DNA of 64,000 nt from Microbacterium sp. 2FI (GCF_005502885.1 NZ_SCMR01000001.1:248001-312000), one strand, 5' to 3'; numbered from the stretch's first letter, positions 41,467-50,898 are shown. Program-made: numbers and translations. The notes: generated from the sequence alone by a model not told the origin.

Positions 41467-43056
41467 GTGACAGACCTCACCGCACCCACCGGCCGCGAGC
41501 CGGCCCTGCAGGCTGTGCCGCACGAAGACGGCTCGCAGCCGCGCGCCCTCGTGCTCGGCGCCACCGGCTACATCGGCGGGCGGCTCGTGCCTCGGCTACT
41601 GAACGCCGGGTACCGGGTGCGGGTGCTCGCACGGGATGCCACGCGGGTCGCCGCGTTCGAGTGGGGTGCGCGGGTCGAGGTGACGGTCGGCGATGCGACG
41701 GATGCCGAGGCGATGGCAGACGCCGTGCGCGACGTCGACGTGCTCTACTACCTCGTGCATTCGATGGGCGCCGGCAAGGGCTTCGAAGCGGCCGATCGCG
41801 ACGCAGCCGTCACCGCCGCCGAGGCGGCAGCGGCAGCATCCGTCCGTCGCATCGTGTACTTGGGTGGGCTGCATCCCGAGGCGCGCGTCAGCAAGCCGGG
41901 GGTCTGGGGCGGAGCCCCAGAAGGCAGCGTGGTGCTTTCACCCCACCTGCGCTCCCGCGTCGAGGTGGGCGAGACCCTCCTCGACAGCGGCGTTCCGACC
42001 CTCGTGCTGCAGGCGGGCGTCGTGATCGGCTCGGGCTCGGCGTCGTTCGAGATGGTGCGCCACCTCACCGAGGTGCTGCCGTACATGCCCGCGCCGAAGT
42101 GGGTGCGCAACCGCATCCAGCCCATCGCGGTGCGCGACGTGCTGCACTACCTGCTGGGTGCGGCTCGCGTCGCCCCCGACGTCAACACCGCCGTCGACAT
42201 CGGCGGGCCCGACGTGCTGCGCTACGGCCAGATGATGAACGGCTACGCGGTCGAGGCGGGTCTCAAACAGCGCGGCATCGCGGCGCTGCCGGTGCTGACG
42301 CCGCGCCTCGCGTCGCACTGGGTGAACCTCGTGACGCCGATCCCCAGGCGCGTCGCGATGCCGCTCGTGGAGTCGCTGCAGAACGAGTGCATCGTGAAGA
42401 ATCGCGACGTCGATGCGCTGATCCCACCACCCGAGGACGGTCTTACGCCGTACCGCCGTGCCGTCGACCTCGCGCTCGGCAAGGTGGAGCTCGATCAGGT
42501 CGAGACCAGCTGGCAGGACGCCGAGGTGCTGGGCGTCCCGAGCGACCCGCTGCCGAACGACCCCGACTGGGCCGGCCGGGTCGTCTTCACCGATCGCCGG
42601 GTCGCCGCCACCGACGCAGGCCCCGAGGCGCTGTGGCGCGTCATCCAGGGGATCGGGGGCGAGCGCGGCTGGTACTCCAATCCGCTGCTGTGGGCGATCC
42701 GGGGGTGGATGGACAAGATCGTCGGCGGGGTGGGCCTGCGCCGCGGACGGCGCCACCGCGACCGGCTCGTCGTCGGCGATGCGGTCGACTTCTGGCGCGT
42801 CGAGGCGATCGAGCCCGGCATGCTGCTGCGCCTGCGCGCCGAGATGAAAGTGCCGGGGCTCGCGTGGCTCGAGATGTCCGTCACCCCCGAAGGCTCGGGC
42901 GCGCGGTACGAGCAGCGTGCCGTGTTCTTCCCGCGTGGGCTCGCGGGGCGGCTCTACTGGCTGGCCGTCCTGCCCTTCCACGGATTCATCTTCGCCGGGA
43001 TGGCGAACCGCATCACCGCGGCGGCCGAGGAGGCGGAGGCGGCTGAGCGCGAATGA
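41467..43056 (+). CDS. SDR-type NAD(P)-binding protein with DUF2867 domain
   Basis: 529 residues. The N-terminal half is an atypical short-chain dehydrogenase/NmrA-like fold: ALVLGATGYIGGRLVPRLLNAGYRV near residue 28, and DVDVLYYLVHSMG near 93. The C-terminal 170 residues match DUF2867 (ALWRVIQGIGGERGWYSNPLLW near 385, and a hydrophobic end). Such proteins are often annotated as nucleoside-diphosphate-sugar epimerases, but the substrate is unknown. GTG start, 7 nt after TAGCGT (41454-41459). Confidence 0.82.
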   Translation: MTDLTAPTGREPALQAVPHEDGSQPRALVLGATGYIGGRLVPRLLNAGYRVRVLARDATRVAAFEWGARVEVTVGDATDAEAMADAVRDVDVLYYLVHSMGAGKGFEAADRDAAVTAAEAAAAASVRRIVYLGGLHPEARVSKPGVWGGAPEGSVVLSPHLRSRVEVGETLLDSGVPTLVLQAGVVIGSGSASFEMVRHLTEVLPYMPAPKWVRNRIQPIAVRDVLHYLLGAARVAPDVNTAVDIGGPDVLRYGQMMNGYAVEAGLKQRGIAALPVLTPRLASHWVNLVTPIPRRVAMPLVESLQNECIVKNRDVDALIPPPEDGLTPYRRAVDLALGKVELDQVETSWQDAEVLGVPSDPLPNDPDWAGRVVFTDRRVAATDAGPEALWRVIQGIGGERGWYSNPLLWAIRGWMDKIVGGVGLRRGRRHRDRLVVGDAVDFWRVEAIEPGMLLRLRAEMKVPGLAWLEMSVTPEGSGARYEQRAVFFPRGLAGRLYWLAVLPFHGFIFAGMANRITAAAEEAEAAERE

Positions 43057-43107
43057 CGCGGCCGCCGCGATCGTGAGACCGCGGCGGCCGCGTATTCGGG
43101 CACGGTG

Positions 43108-44634
43108 CTACAGCGCCCCGGCGCCCGTGCTGGTGTTGAACAGAGTGTCGCCTGTGTAGACGGCCGTCACCTCACCCGTTCCGTACTTCGCCGGGATGGC
43201 CACGCGGGCGACCCCGTTGCGAACCGGCTGCGGTGCGCCGATCGCGACGCCGTCGAGCGCGAACTGCACGGAACCGCTCGGCGCCGTGACATGACCGGTG
43301 TCGGAGGTCACCGCGGCGGTGACCGCGCGGCCGTGGTTCTCGACCTCGACCGAGGTCGCCTTGAACGCGACCCGGGTCAGGAAGTCCCGCAGCGCGTCAC
43401 GCCAGTACGACCACGTGTGCGCTCCGTCCACGTTGTACGAGGTGAACGGGACGCCCACACTCGTCAGCAGCGCCTGCTCGGCGGTGGTGTTGCCTTGGGC
43501 GAGGCCGCCGAGGTCCTGGATGCCGACGCCGATGTGCAGGCCGAGGAGCTCCTTCAGCGCCGGACTGTTCTCCTGCCCGGCGGTCGGAAGACCGCGGGGC
43601 ACCGACCAGACGCCGTAGTAGCCGAACTGGGTCGTGTCGTTGAACAGGATGTCCTGGACGACGGTGCCACCGCCCGAGAGGCCCGACAACGCGCGATCCG
43701 AAGCCGCAGAGCTGACGTTGAAGGCACCCTCGATGTAGGGCACCAGGTAGTCGGTGATCTCCGGGCGCGTCGGATTGTTCGGCATGACGATGACGAGCGG
43801 CTCAATCTCGTCCGCTGCGATCAGATTGTCGACGATGCTCGCGACTACCCCCTGGGTGCTCCAGTTCATCTCATTGCCGCCACCGCCGTGATTGAGGTAG
43901 TAGGTCGGGTACGGCACGGCACGATCGGGGTCGTATCCGGGCGGGGTGTACACCGTCGCGTAGTTTGCGTTCGCGGGGTTCGTGTGACCGGGGAACGGGA
44001 AGGTGATGTGCTCAAGTGCGCCCTGAGCGGACTCCGGTGAGGGCGCCTGCCACGAGTAGTCGGCCGTGCCGAACGCCGGGTCGGACGGAACGTACACCTG
44101 GCTGGTGCGCTCGATCGTTCCCGCGGTCGACCATGGGGGGTTCGACGGGTCGTAGAGCGCCGTGCAGCCGGTCATCGCGGGTGCGGCGGCGGTGCAGTCC
44201 CGGTACAGCCAGTAGCTGAAGACGCCGGACGGCAGCGGCGTGGTGTAGGACCAGATCCCGGTGGCTTCATCCTTCACCATGCTGCTCACTGGCCAGTTCC
44301 CCGCCGATCCGGCGAGGGGCGACGGGATCGGGATGTCGCCCGGCAGCCATGTCGAGCCGAACCGCGGCGAGGGGTTGGTCGGGTCGGCTGCGATGTCGCC
44401 GGCCGATGCGAAGGACCACTCGCCCTTGATGCGGATGCTCGTGGCCAGGGGGTCGTAGAAGTGGAATGTCACTTCGTACCCGGTCGGGCCGGTCCCGGTG
44501 TGCACGATGTCGGGCGAGAGTTCCTCGGCGGTCGGCTCGGCCGCTGTTGCGGTGGATGCGAATCCCACGGTGCTTGCGGCGGTGATCGCGGCCAGTACGG
44601 CCGCGATCCATGCGCGCCTGCGGATTGTCGTCAC
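43108..44634 (-). CDS. Secreted esterase (feruloyl-esterase-like) with Ig-like domain
   Basis: 508 residues with a Sec signal peptide (ending ASTATAAEPT, near residue 30). Residues 40-190 form an E-set/CBM48-like domain with carbohydrate-binding look (GYEVTFHFYDPLATSIRIKG). Residues 210-415 are an alpha/beta-hydrolase of the esterase D/CE1 type with YYLNHGGGGNEMNW, nucleophile elbow ALSGLSGGG, and the catalytic His in DGAHTWSYWRD. The C-terminus is a bacterial Ig-like repeat (VTAVYTGDTLFN). GGGAGGG lies 7 nt before the GTG at 44634, which I prefer to an upstream ATG at 44673. It likely removes ester groups from plant polysaccharides. Confidence 0.82.
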   Translation of the reverse strand: MTTIRRRAWIAAVLAAITAASTVGFASTATAAEPTAEELSPDIVHTGTGPTGYEVTFHFYDPLATSIRIKGEWSFASAGDIAADPTNPSPRFGSTWLPGDIPIPSPLAGSAGNWPVSSMVKDEATGIWSYTTPLPSGVFSYWLYRDCTAAAPAMTGCTALYDPSNPPWSTAGTIERTSQVYVPSDPAFGTADYSWQAPSPESAQGALEHITFPFPGHTNPANANYATVYTPPGYDPDRAVPYPTYYLNHGGGGNEMNWSTQGVVASIVDNLIAADEIEPLVIVMPNNPTRPEITDYLVPYIEGAFNVSSAASDRALSGLSGGGTVVQDILFNDTTQFGYYGVWSVPRGLPTAGQENSPALKELLGLHIGVGIQDLGGLAQGNTTAEQALLTSVGVPFTSYNVDGAHTWSYWRDALRDFLTRVAFKATSVEVENHGRAVTAAVTSDTGHVTAPSGSVQFALDGVAIGAPQPVRNGVARVAIPAKYGTGEVTAVYTGDTLFNTSTGAGAL

Positions 44635-44736
44635 GGTTGGTCCCTCCCAGAACTTCGTTGTCGTGGTTCTCATGACGTCCGGGCGCGACGATTCTGCACC
44701 GCTGGGGACGGCGCAAGAAGGTGGCGTTTACCGTCG

Positions 44737-44758
44737 ATGTCGACCATATTGTCGACAT
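44737..44758. promoter_or_regulatory. Inverted repeat ATGTCGAC-N6-GTCGACAT
   Basis: A perfect 8-bp inverted repeat with a 6-nt AT-rich centre, about 100 bp upstream of the secreted esterase. The surrounding 44680-44885 stretch is noticeably richer in A and T than the rest of the window and shows no gene. The repeat is a plausible operator for the esterase gene; the regulator is unknown. Confidence 0.45.
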
Positions 44759-44889
44759 GAAAAGCAGCCGGTTGGCGGATTCAACGACCTGAGGAGTCCA
44801 AAATAGGTTGCTCTTGGGTCAATGTCAACACGCAATGAAGATAAAAAGAATCTAAACCGGTCAATGAGTTCAGAAGTTGAACGCCGGGC

Positions 44890-46572
44890 TTATGTGATGA
44901 CCCGGCCGCCCTCCAGCCGCACGACGCGGTCGACGAGCCCGTCGGGCATCGCCACGTGCGAGATGAGCACGACGGCCTGATCGTCGCCGACGGCGGTCAG
45001 CAGATCGGTGAGCAGGGCATCCGATGCGTCGGGGTCGACGCCCGCCGTCGGCTCGTCGAGCACGAGCACCGGGAATCCGCGGAGGAGCGCCCGTGCCAGC
45101 GCGATCCGCTGCGCCTGCCCGCCCGAGACGAGCGCCCCGCGCTCGCCGACCCGCGCGTCGAGACCACCGCGCTCGCGGAGCCAGTCGCCGAGCCCGACGC
45201 GCGCGAGCGCCGTCTCGAGGTCGGCGTCGGTCGCGGTGTCGCGTGCGAAGAGGAGGTTCTGGCGGATGTCTTCGTCGAAGAGCATCGGATGCTGCTCGCA
45301 CAGGCCGACAGCGAGCCGCACGTCGTCGCCGGCGAGATCGTGCGCCGAGCGCCCGCCGATGTCGTAGGCGCCGTCGGTCTCGAGGAAGCGGACGAGCGCG
45401 TGGGCGAGCGTCGTCTTGCCCGCGCCGCTGGATCCGATCACGAGCACGCGCTCGCCGGGGCGGACGTCGAGATCGAGATCGTGGAGCGCGGCATCCGTGT
45501 CGCCGGGCCACCGCACCGACGCCCCGCGCAGGCGCACGCCGGCGCCGAGCGTCGGAGCGACTCCCGTCGCGGACACGCGCTCGTCGACGAGTTCGGCGGG
45601 CAGCTCCGCCGGGAGCGAGTCGGCGATGCGCTCGGCCGACGCCCGCACCTGTCGCCACGCGGCTGCCGCGAGCGGCACGGAGGCGAAGACCTCGAACACG
45701 GCCATCGGCACGAGGACGACGACGGCGAGCGCCGGGCCGGTAAGGGAACCGGATGCCGCACCCGGCGCCGCGACGAGCACCGCCGCAGCTGAGGCGAGGC
45801 CCGCGACGAGCGAGACGACCGCAGCGGTCCCGGCCTGGGCGCCGGCGCGCCGGGTGACCGCGCGGCGGAGGTCGGCGTCGGCGCGCGCGACGCGCTCGCG
45901 GCTCTGCTCTTCGGCGCCGAAGGCGGTGAGCACCTCGAGGCTGCCGATGTGGTCGAGCAGGGCGTCTGCCAGGCGGGCGCGCAGCGGGGCGACGGCGCGT
46001 TCGGCGCGCGACCCGGCAGCCCACCCCCACAGCACCGCCGCGGCGCCGGCGACGACGAGGCACGCGAGCAGCGTGAGGCCGGCGGGCCACCACACGATCG
46101 AGACGAGCACGACCGCGCCGAGCGCGACGGTCGCCGACGAGACGAGCGGCTGGACGACCCGCAGCGGAAGGTTCTGCAGGTCGTCGACGTCGTCGACCAG
46201 AGCACCGAGGACCGAGCCGCGGCGCGTCTGTGTGAGGCCGTCGGGTGCGAGCGGCACGAGGCGTCGCACGAGCGATGCCCGCGTGCTCGCGAGCCGGCGC
46301 AGCGCCGCATCGTGCCCGGCCAGGCGCTCGAGGTAGCGGAAGGTCGCACGGGTGAGGGCGAACAGGCGCACGCCGACGACGGCCGCCGAGAGGTAGAGGA
46401 CCGGCGGCTGCTCGCTCGCGCGCACGATCAGCCACGCGCTCACCGCGAGGAGGGCCACCGCCGAGGCCTCGGTCGCGAACCCGGCCGCCAGGGCGGGCCA
46501 GAATCGGCGGGCCGGGGGAAGGGCTCCGCGCAGCACCTCAGCGGTCGAGGTCGCGCTCACACGATCGGTCAC
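44890..46572 (-). CDS. cydC: Cytochrome bd assembly ABC exporter subunit
   Basis: 560-residue half-exporter: about six membrane helices (residues 15-290), then an ATPase with Walker A IGSSGAGKTTLAHAL near residue 370, signature LVSGGQAQRIALARALL near 465 and Walker B VLVLDEPTAGVD near 487. CydDC exports cysteine or glutathione (and handles haem), which is needed for mature cytochrome bd. The GTG start overlaps the cydD stop (GTGA). It is the last gene of cydABDC. Confidence 0.92.
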   Translation of the reverse strand: MTDRVSATSTAEVLRGALPPARRFWPALAAGFATEASAVALLAVSAWLIVRASEQPPVLYLSAAVVGVRLFALTRATFRYLERLAGHDAALRRLASTRASLVRRLVPLAPDGLTQTRRGSVLGALVDDVDDLQNLPLRVVQPLVSSATVALGAVVLVSIVWWPAGLTLLACLVVAGAAAVLWGWAAGSRAERAVAPLRARLADALLDHIGSLEVLTAFGAEEQSRERVARADADLRRAVTRRAGAQAGTAAVVSLVAGLASAAAVLVAAPGAASGSLTGPALAVVVLVPMAVFEVFASVPLAAAAWRQVRASAERIADSLPAELPAELVDERVSATGVAPTLGAGVRLRGASVRWPGDTDAALHDLDLDVRPGERVLVIGSSGAGKTTLAHALVRFLETDGAYDIGGRSAHDLAGDDVRLAVGLCEQHPMLFDEDIRQNLLFARDTATDADLETALARVGLGDWLRERGGLDARVGERGALVSGGQAQRIALARALLRGFPVLVLDEPTAGVDPDASDALLTDLLTAVGDDQAVVLISHVAMPDGLVDRVVRLEGGRVIT

Positions 46573-48239
46573 GCGACCACCTCGCTCGGCTCGAGCCGCA
46601 CGACGCGGTCGGCGATCGCGCGGGCGCTCGTGCGGTGCGAGATGAGAAGTACGGTCGCGCCGTCGTCGGCGATCGAGCGGATGCTGCGCCAAAGGCGCTC
46701 CTCGGTGACGGGATCGAGCGCCGAGCTCGGCTCGTCGAGAGCGACGACCGCGGCCCGCCCTCCGAGGCGCCGGTAGAGCGCGCGGGCGACCGCGACGCGG
46801 TGGGCCTGACCGCCCGACAGTCCCGCCCCCTGCACGCCGAGCGCGCGCCCCGGCTCGAGGTCGTCGGCGCACGCGAGCTCGAGTGCACGCCGCACGATTT
46901 CTTCATCTGGCGCCGTGTCGCCGAGCGCGACGTTCTCGGCGATCGTCCCCGTCACGAGCCCGGGCTGCTGACCCGCCCACGCGAGCCAGCTGCTCGGTGC
47001 GAGCTCGCGCACGTCGATGCCGTCGCACTCCGCGTCGCCGTCGAACTCGGCCGCACCGCGGAGTGCAGCGAACACGCTCGACTTGCCCGCGCCGCTCGGG
47101 CCCTCGACGAGAGTGACGGTGCCGGGTCCGGCCTCGAGCGACACGGGTGGCAGCATCCGCTCGCCGCGCCGAACGCGCACACCGTCGAGCCGCACGACGC
47201 CGTCGGGTATGGCGGCCGACGCGTGCCCCGCGCCGTGCCGACTGCTCGCGCGCGCCGCGTCGAGCACCGCGAAAACGTCGTCGGTCGCAGCGACACCCTC
47301 GGCGGCCGCGTGGAATTGCACGCCCACCTGCCGGATCGGGAGGTACGCCTCGGGCGCGAGCAGCAGCACGAAGAGCCCGACCGACAGCGCCAGGGCGCCG
47401 TCGACCAGCCGGAACCCGATCGACACCGCGACGATCGCGACCGAGATCGAGGCCAGGAATTCGAGCGCGAACCCCGAGAGGAACGAGATGCGCAGCACCT
47501 TCATCGTCTCGCGCCGGTAGGTCTCGGTGACCTGCTCGATGGATGCTGCGGCCCGGTGCTGCCGGCCGAAGACCTTCAGGGTCGACAGTCCCTGCACCGT
47601 GTCGGCGAAGCGCGCCGCGAGTCGCTGGAGGGTCTGCCACTGCCGCTGCTGCACCGTCCGCGTCGCGAGTCCGATGAGCACCATGAACAGCGGGATGAGG
47701 GGAAGGGTGAGGAGCACCGTCAGTCCGGAGATCCAGTCCTGCCACCACATCACCGCGAGGATGATCGGCGTCGCGACGACGGTCTGCACGAGCTGCGGCA
47801 GGTAGCGGCCGAAATAGGCCTCGAGCGCGTCGAGCCCGCGGCCCGCGGTGATGGCGAGCTGGGCGGAGTTGCGCGTGCCGAGCCACGCGGGACCGAGGGT
47901 TCCGACCGCGTCGACCAGCGCCGTGCGCAGCTGGGTCTGAACGCGCGCGGCGGCGCGCGCCGCGGCGGCTTCGCGCGCCCACAGCAGCACCGCGCGGGCG
48001 ACGACCACGATCGCGAGAGCGCCGAGGGTTTCGACGAGTTCCCGTTGCGGCATCCCGTCGATCGCGCCCGTGATCGCCCGCGTGAGAAGCCACGCGAACG
48101 CCACGATGACGGCGGTCTGCGCCACCGCGATCACCCCGATGGCGACGAAGAAGCCGCGCGATGCGCTCGCGTACCGCAGCAGTCGCGGGTCGACAGGCCG
48201 CATGCGCTCACGTGGCGCGGCGGCATCCGTCTCTGTCAT
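46569..48239 (-). CDS. cydD: Cytochrome bd assembly ABC exporter subunit
   Basis: 556-residue half-exporter partner of CydC. The membrane domain begins near residue 28; the ATPase has Walker A VEGPSGAGKSSVFAAL near 375, signature LSGGQAHRVAVARALY near 475 and Walker B VVALDEPSSALD near 500. LLRYASASRGFFVAIG at the start is typical of CydD. It is separated from cydB by 101 bp that carry palindromic element D. Confidence 0.92.
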   Translation of the reverse strand: MTETDAAAPRERMRPVDPRLLRYASASRGFFVAIGVIAVAQTAVIVAFAWLLTRAITGAIDGMPQRELVETLGALAIVVVARAVLLWAREAAAARAAARVQTQLRTALVDAVGTLGPAWLGTRNSAQLAITAGRGLDALEAYFGRYLPQLVQTVVATPIILAVMWWQDWISGLTVLLTLPLIPLFMVLIGLATRTVQQRQWQTLQRLAARFADTVQGLSTLKVFGRQHRAAASIEQVTETYRRETMKVLRISFLSGFALEFLASISVAIVAVSIGFRLVDGALALSVGLFVLLLAPEAYLPIRQVGVQFHAAAEGVAATDDVFAVLDAARASSRHGAGHASAAIPDGVVRLDGVRVRRGERMLPPVSLEAGPGTVTLVEGPSGAGKSSVFAALRGAAEFDGDAECDGIDVRELAPSSWLAWAGQQPGLVTGTIAENVALGDTAPDEEIVRRALELACADDLEPGRALGVQGAGLSGGQAHRVAVARALYRRLGGRAAVVALDEPSSALDPVTEERLWRSIRSIADDGATVLLISHRTSARAIADRVVRLEPSEVVA

Positions 48240-48262
48240 CGCCTTCCGACCCTATCTCCCCA

Positions 48263-48327
48263 CCGTTTACGGACGGGACACGCCGCGAGGGGACGTGCGC
48301 CCGGCGGCGCGTCCCGTCCGTAAACGG
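48263..48327. repeat. Palindromic element D between cydB and cydD
   Basis: 23-bp arms (48263-48285 and 48305-48327) with a single mismatch enclose a 19-nt loop; the arms begin CCGTTTACGGACGGGAC. The inner end of the left arm, read on the minus strand (48285-48277), is CGGCGTGTC, the same core as in the elements at 33359-33446 and 58491-58578. It lies inside the cydABDC operon and could attenuate cydDC. Confidence 0.82.
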
Positions 48328-48340
48328 ACGTGTCGAGGGG

Positions 48341-49375
48341 TCAGTGCGCGAGGGCCGCCGCCTTCTCGATCCGCGACCGCGTGACCCGCTTGCGGAAGAC
48401 CCAGTACGTCCAGCCCTGGTAGACCAGCACGAGCGGCAGGAAGATCACCGCAGCCCACGTCATGATCGTGAGCGTGTAGTCGGTGCTCGATGCGTTCTCG
48501 ATCGTGAGGCTGTTGTTCGCGAGGTCGGTCGAGGACGGCATCACGTAGGGGAACAGGGCGAACCACAGCGTCAGCACAGCCGCCACGATCGTGGCCGCAC
48601 CGAACCCGAAGGCCCAGCCCTCGCGGTCGCGCAGATTGAACACGAGCGACATGACGAGCGCCGCGGCGGCGATCGCGGCCCCCGCGACCACGAGCGAGAT
48701 CAGCGGCGCGCCGCGACCGGCCGCGATGAAGATCGTCCAGATGAGGAACGCGGCGGCGACGACGACCGTCAGCATCCCCGATCGCCGCGCCAGTCGCCGG
48801 GCGTCCTGGTGAACCTGCCCGTCGGTCTTGAGGGCGACGAAGTACACGCCGTGCGTGAAGAAGAGCAGGAGGGTCGTGAGGCCGCCGAGCAGGCCGTAGG
48901 GGTTGAGCAGCGTGAGCAGCGAACCCATGAACTCGTGGTCGGCATCCAGCGGCACGCCCTGGACGATGTTGGCGACCGCGACGCCCCACAGCAGCGCGGG
49001 GACGGCCGAGCCGACGACGATCATCGTGTCGAAGCCCTTCTTCCACCGCAGCGAGTCGCGCTGGTGGCGGTACTCGAACGACACGCCGCGGAGGATGAGC
49101 GCGAGCAGGATGAGCAGCAGCGCCAGATAGAAGCCGCTGAACAGCGTCGCGTACCACTCCGGGAAAGCGGCGAACAGGCAGGCGCCGGCGACGATGACCC
49201 ACGTCTCGTTGAGGTCCCACACCGGGCCGATCGTGTTGATGATCTGACGGCGGCTGATGTCGTCCTTGCCGAGGAACGGCAGTGACATTCCGACGCCGAA
49301 ATCGAACCCGTCGAGCACGAAGTAGCCGACGAAGAGGAATCCGACGATCCAGAACCAGAGGTTTGCGAGGTCCAT
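48341..49375 (-). CDS. cydB: Cytochrome bd ubiquinol/menaquinol oxidase subunit II
   Basis: 344-residue CydB with about eight to nine helices. It opens LANLWFWIVGFLFVGYFVLDGFDFGVG, the signature start of the subunit, and contains NTIGPVWDLNETWVIVAG near residue 47. It forms the oxidase with CydA, giving oxygen reduction with high affinity. It follows cydA by 9 bp. Confidence 0.95.
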   Translation of the reverse strand: MDLANLWFWIVGFLFVGYFVLDGFDFGVGMSLPFLGKDDISRRQIINTIGPVWDLNETWVIVAGACLFAAFPEWYATLFSGFYLALLLILLALILRGVSFEYRHQRDSLRWKKGFDTMIVVGSAVPALLWGVAVANIVQGVPLDADHEFMGSLLTLLNPYGLLGGLTTLLLFFTHGVYFVALKTDGQVHQDARRLARRSGMLTVVVAAAFLIWTIFIAAGRGAPLISLVVAGAAIAAAALVMSLVFNLRDREGWAFGFGAATIVAAVLTLWFALFPYVMPSSTDLANNSLTIENASSTDYTLTIMTWAAVIFLPLVLVYQGWTYWVFRKRVTRSRIEKAAALAH

Positions 49376-49384
49376 GGCGCTCTC

Positions 49385-50830
49385 CTAGTAGACCGTCGTC
49401 GGGGTGTCTTCGACCGCGCGGTGCCGCGGGTCGGGATCATCCGGGCCGGGCAGGGGATCCGGCCCCTTCTGCGCGGTCTTGACGATGAGACCCACCTCGA
49501 CCACCGCGAGGGCGGCGTAGATGAGGGTGAACGATACGAGCGAGATGAGCACCGTCCAGCCGGGCACACTCGGCGACACCCCGTCTTCGGTGAGCATGAG
49601 CCCGAACACGATCCAGGGCTGGCGACCCATCTCGGTGAAGACCCAGCCGATGAGGATCGCGAAGAGGGATGCCGGCCACGCCCAGATCGCGAGCTTCCAC
49701 GCCCATGCCGGAACGTCGCGCTTGGCCTTCTTGCGCGTGAGCCACAGGCCGACCACGGCCGACAGCGCGGCGATGCCGCCGAGCCCGATCATCCAGCGGA
49801 ACGACCAGTAGGTGATCCACAGCGTCGGCGCGAAGTTGCCGTCGACCTGATCGGCGAACTGCGGGAACAGCTCGGTCGTGTAGAGCATGTTGAGGTCGTT
49901 GATGCCCTCGACGCAGCCATCGAGCGAATGCGTCGACAGCAGCGCGAGCAGGTACGGAACGCGCAGCGACCACACCTCCTCGGTGCCGTCAGGCGTGCCG
50001 ATGGAGATGAGCGAGAACGAGGCGTCCGCCCCGCATGCGCTGTCGAACAGCGCTTCAGCGGCAGCCATCTTCATCGGCTGCGTCGACACCATCACGAGGC
50101 TCAGCTGGTCGCCCGAGAGCGCGACGCCCGCGAAGGCGATGATCATGCCCCACAGGCCGTACTTCAGCGCCGGCCGCATCATCTCCTCGTTCTGGCGGCG
50201 CAGCAGGTGCCAGGCGGCGATCGAGATGATCACGCCCGCGGTCATCATGAAGGCCGCGAACAGCGTGTGGGGGAGCGCGGCGAGGGCGACCGGGTTGGTG
50301 AGCACCGCGAGGAAGTCGTTCATCTCGGCGCGGCCGCCGTCTTCGGCCATCTGGTAGCCGACCGGGTTCTGCATGAAGGCGTTCGCGGCGAGGATGAAGT
50401 ACGCCGAGAACCAGGCCCCGATGGTCGCGATCCAGATACTCGCGAGGTGCAGCGCCTTGGGCAGCTTGTCCCAGCCGAAGATCCAGAGGCCGATGAAGGT
50501 CGCCTCGAAGAAGAACGCCATGAGGCCCTCGAAGGCGAGCGGGGCGCCGAACACGTCGCCGACGAATCGCGAGTAGGCCGACCAGTTCATGCCGAACTGG
50601 AACTCCTGCACGATGCCGGTGACGACGCCCATCGCGAAGTTGATCAGGAAGATCTTGCCGAAGAAGCGCGTGAGGTGCAGCCACTTGACGTGGCCCGTGC
50701 GGAACCACGCGGTCTGGAAGATCGCAACCGTCAGCGCCATGCCGAGGGTCAGCGGAACGAAGAGGAAGTGGTACAGCGTCGTGAGACCGAACTGCCATCG
50801 TGCAAGGAAGAGGGGTTCCAGCAGATCCAC
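49385..50830 (-). CDS. cydA: Cytochrome bd oxidase subunit I
   Basis: 481-residue CydA. The N-terminal RWQFGLTTLYHFLFVPLTLG carries the haem-ligand His near residue 19, and GVVTGIVQEFQFGMNWSAYSRFVGDVFGAPLAFEG-type segments (65-100) bind haems and quinol. Helix with NPVALAALPHTLFAAFMM near 180 holds a second ligand His. The GTG start has GGAGA upstream. Two TGGTC-N-GACCA operators (50861-50898) overlap its promoter, so a GntR/FadR-type regulator probably controls the operon. Confidence 0.95.
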   Translation of the reverse strand: MDLLEPLFLARWQFGLTTLYHFLFVPLTLGMALTVAIFQTAWFRTGHVKWLHLTRFFGKIFLINFAMGVVTGIVQEFQFGMNWSAYSRFVGDVFGAPLAFEGLMAFFFEATFIGLWIFGWDKLPKALHLASIWIATIGAWFSAYFILAANAFMQNPVGYQMAEDGGRAEMNDFLAVLTNPVALAALPHTLFAAFMMTAGVIISIAAWHLLRRQNEEMMRPALKYGLWGMIIAFAGVALSGDQLSLVMVSTQPMKMAAAEALFDSACGADASFSLISIGTPDGTEEVWSLRVPYLLALLSTHSLDGCVEGINDLNMLYTTELFPQFADQVDGNFAPTLWITYWSFRWMIGLGGIAALSAVVGLWLTRKKAKRDVPAWAWKLAIWAWPASLFAILIGWVFTEMGRQPWIVFGLMLTEDGVSPSVPGWTVLISLVSFTLIYAALAVVEVGLIVKTAQKGPDPLPGPDDPDPRHRAVEDTPTTVY

Positions 50831-50860
50831 GATGCGTTCTCCGATCGCTCAGCCCGGGAG

Positions 50861-50898
50861 TGTGGTCTGACCACACGGTAGCATGTGGTCAGACCATA
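50861..50898. promoter_or_regulatory. Paired TGTGGTC-N-GACCAYA operators upstream of cydA
   Basis: TGTGGTCTGACCACA (50861-50875) is a perfect 15-nt palindrome with one central base, and TGTGGTCAGACCATA (50884-50898) is a near copy 23 bp away. On the minus strand a TACCGT -10 (50880-50875) lies between them. TGGTC-N-GACCA is the classic site form of FadR-type GntR regulators. No gntR gene is in the window. Confidence 0.7.

Noticed and set aside
46635..48323. 562-codon open frame on the plus strand
   Set aside because: Antisense to cydD and crosses element D; no domain recognisable.
49421..50881. 486-codon open frame on the plus strand
   Set aside because: Exactly antisense to cydA; highly charged shadow of a membrane-protein gene.
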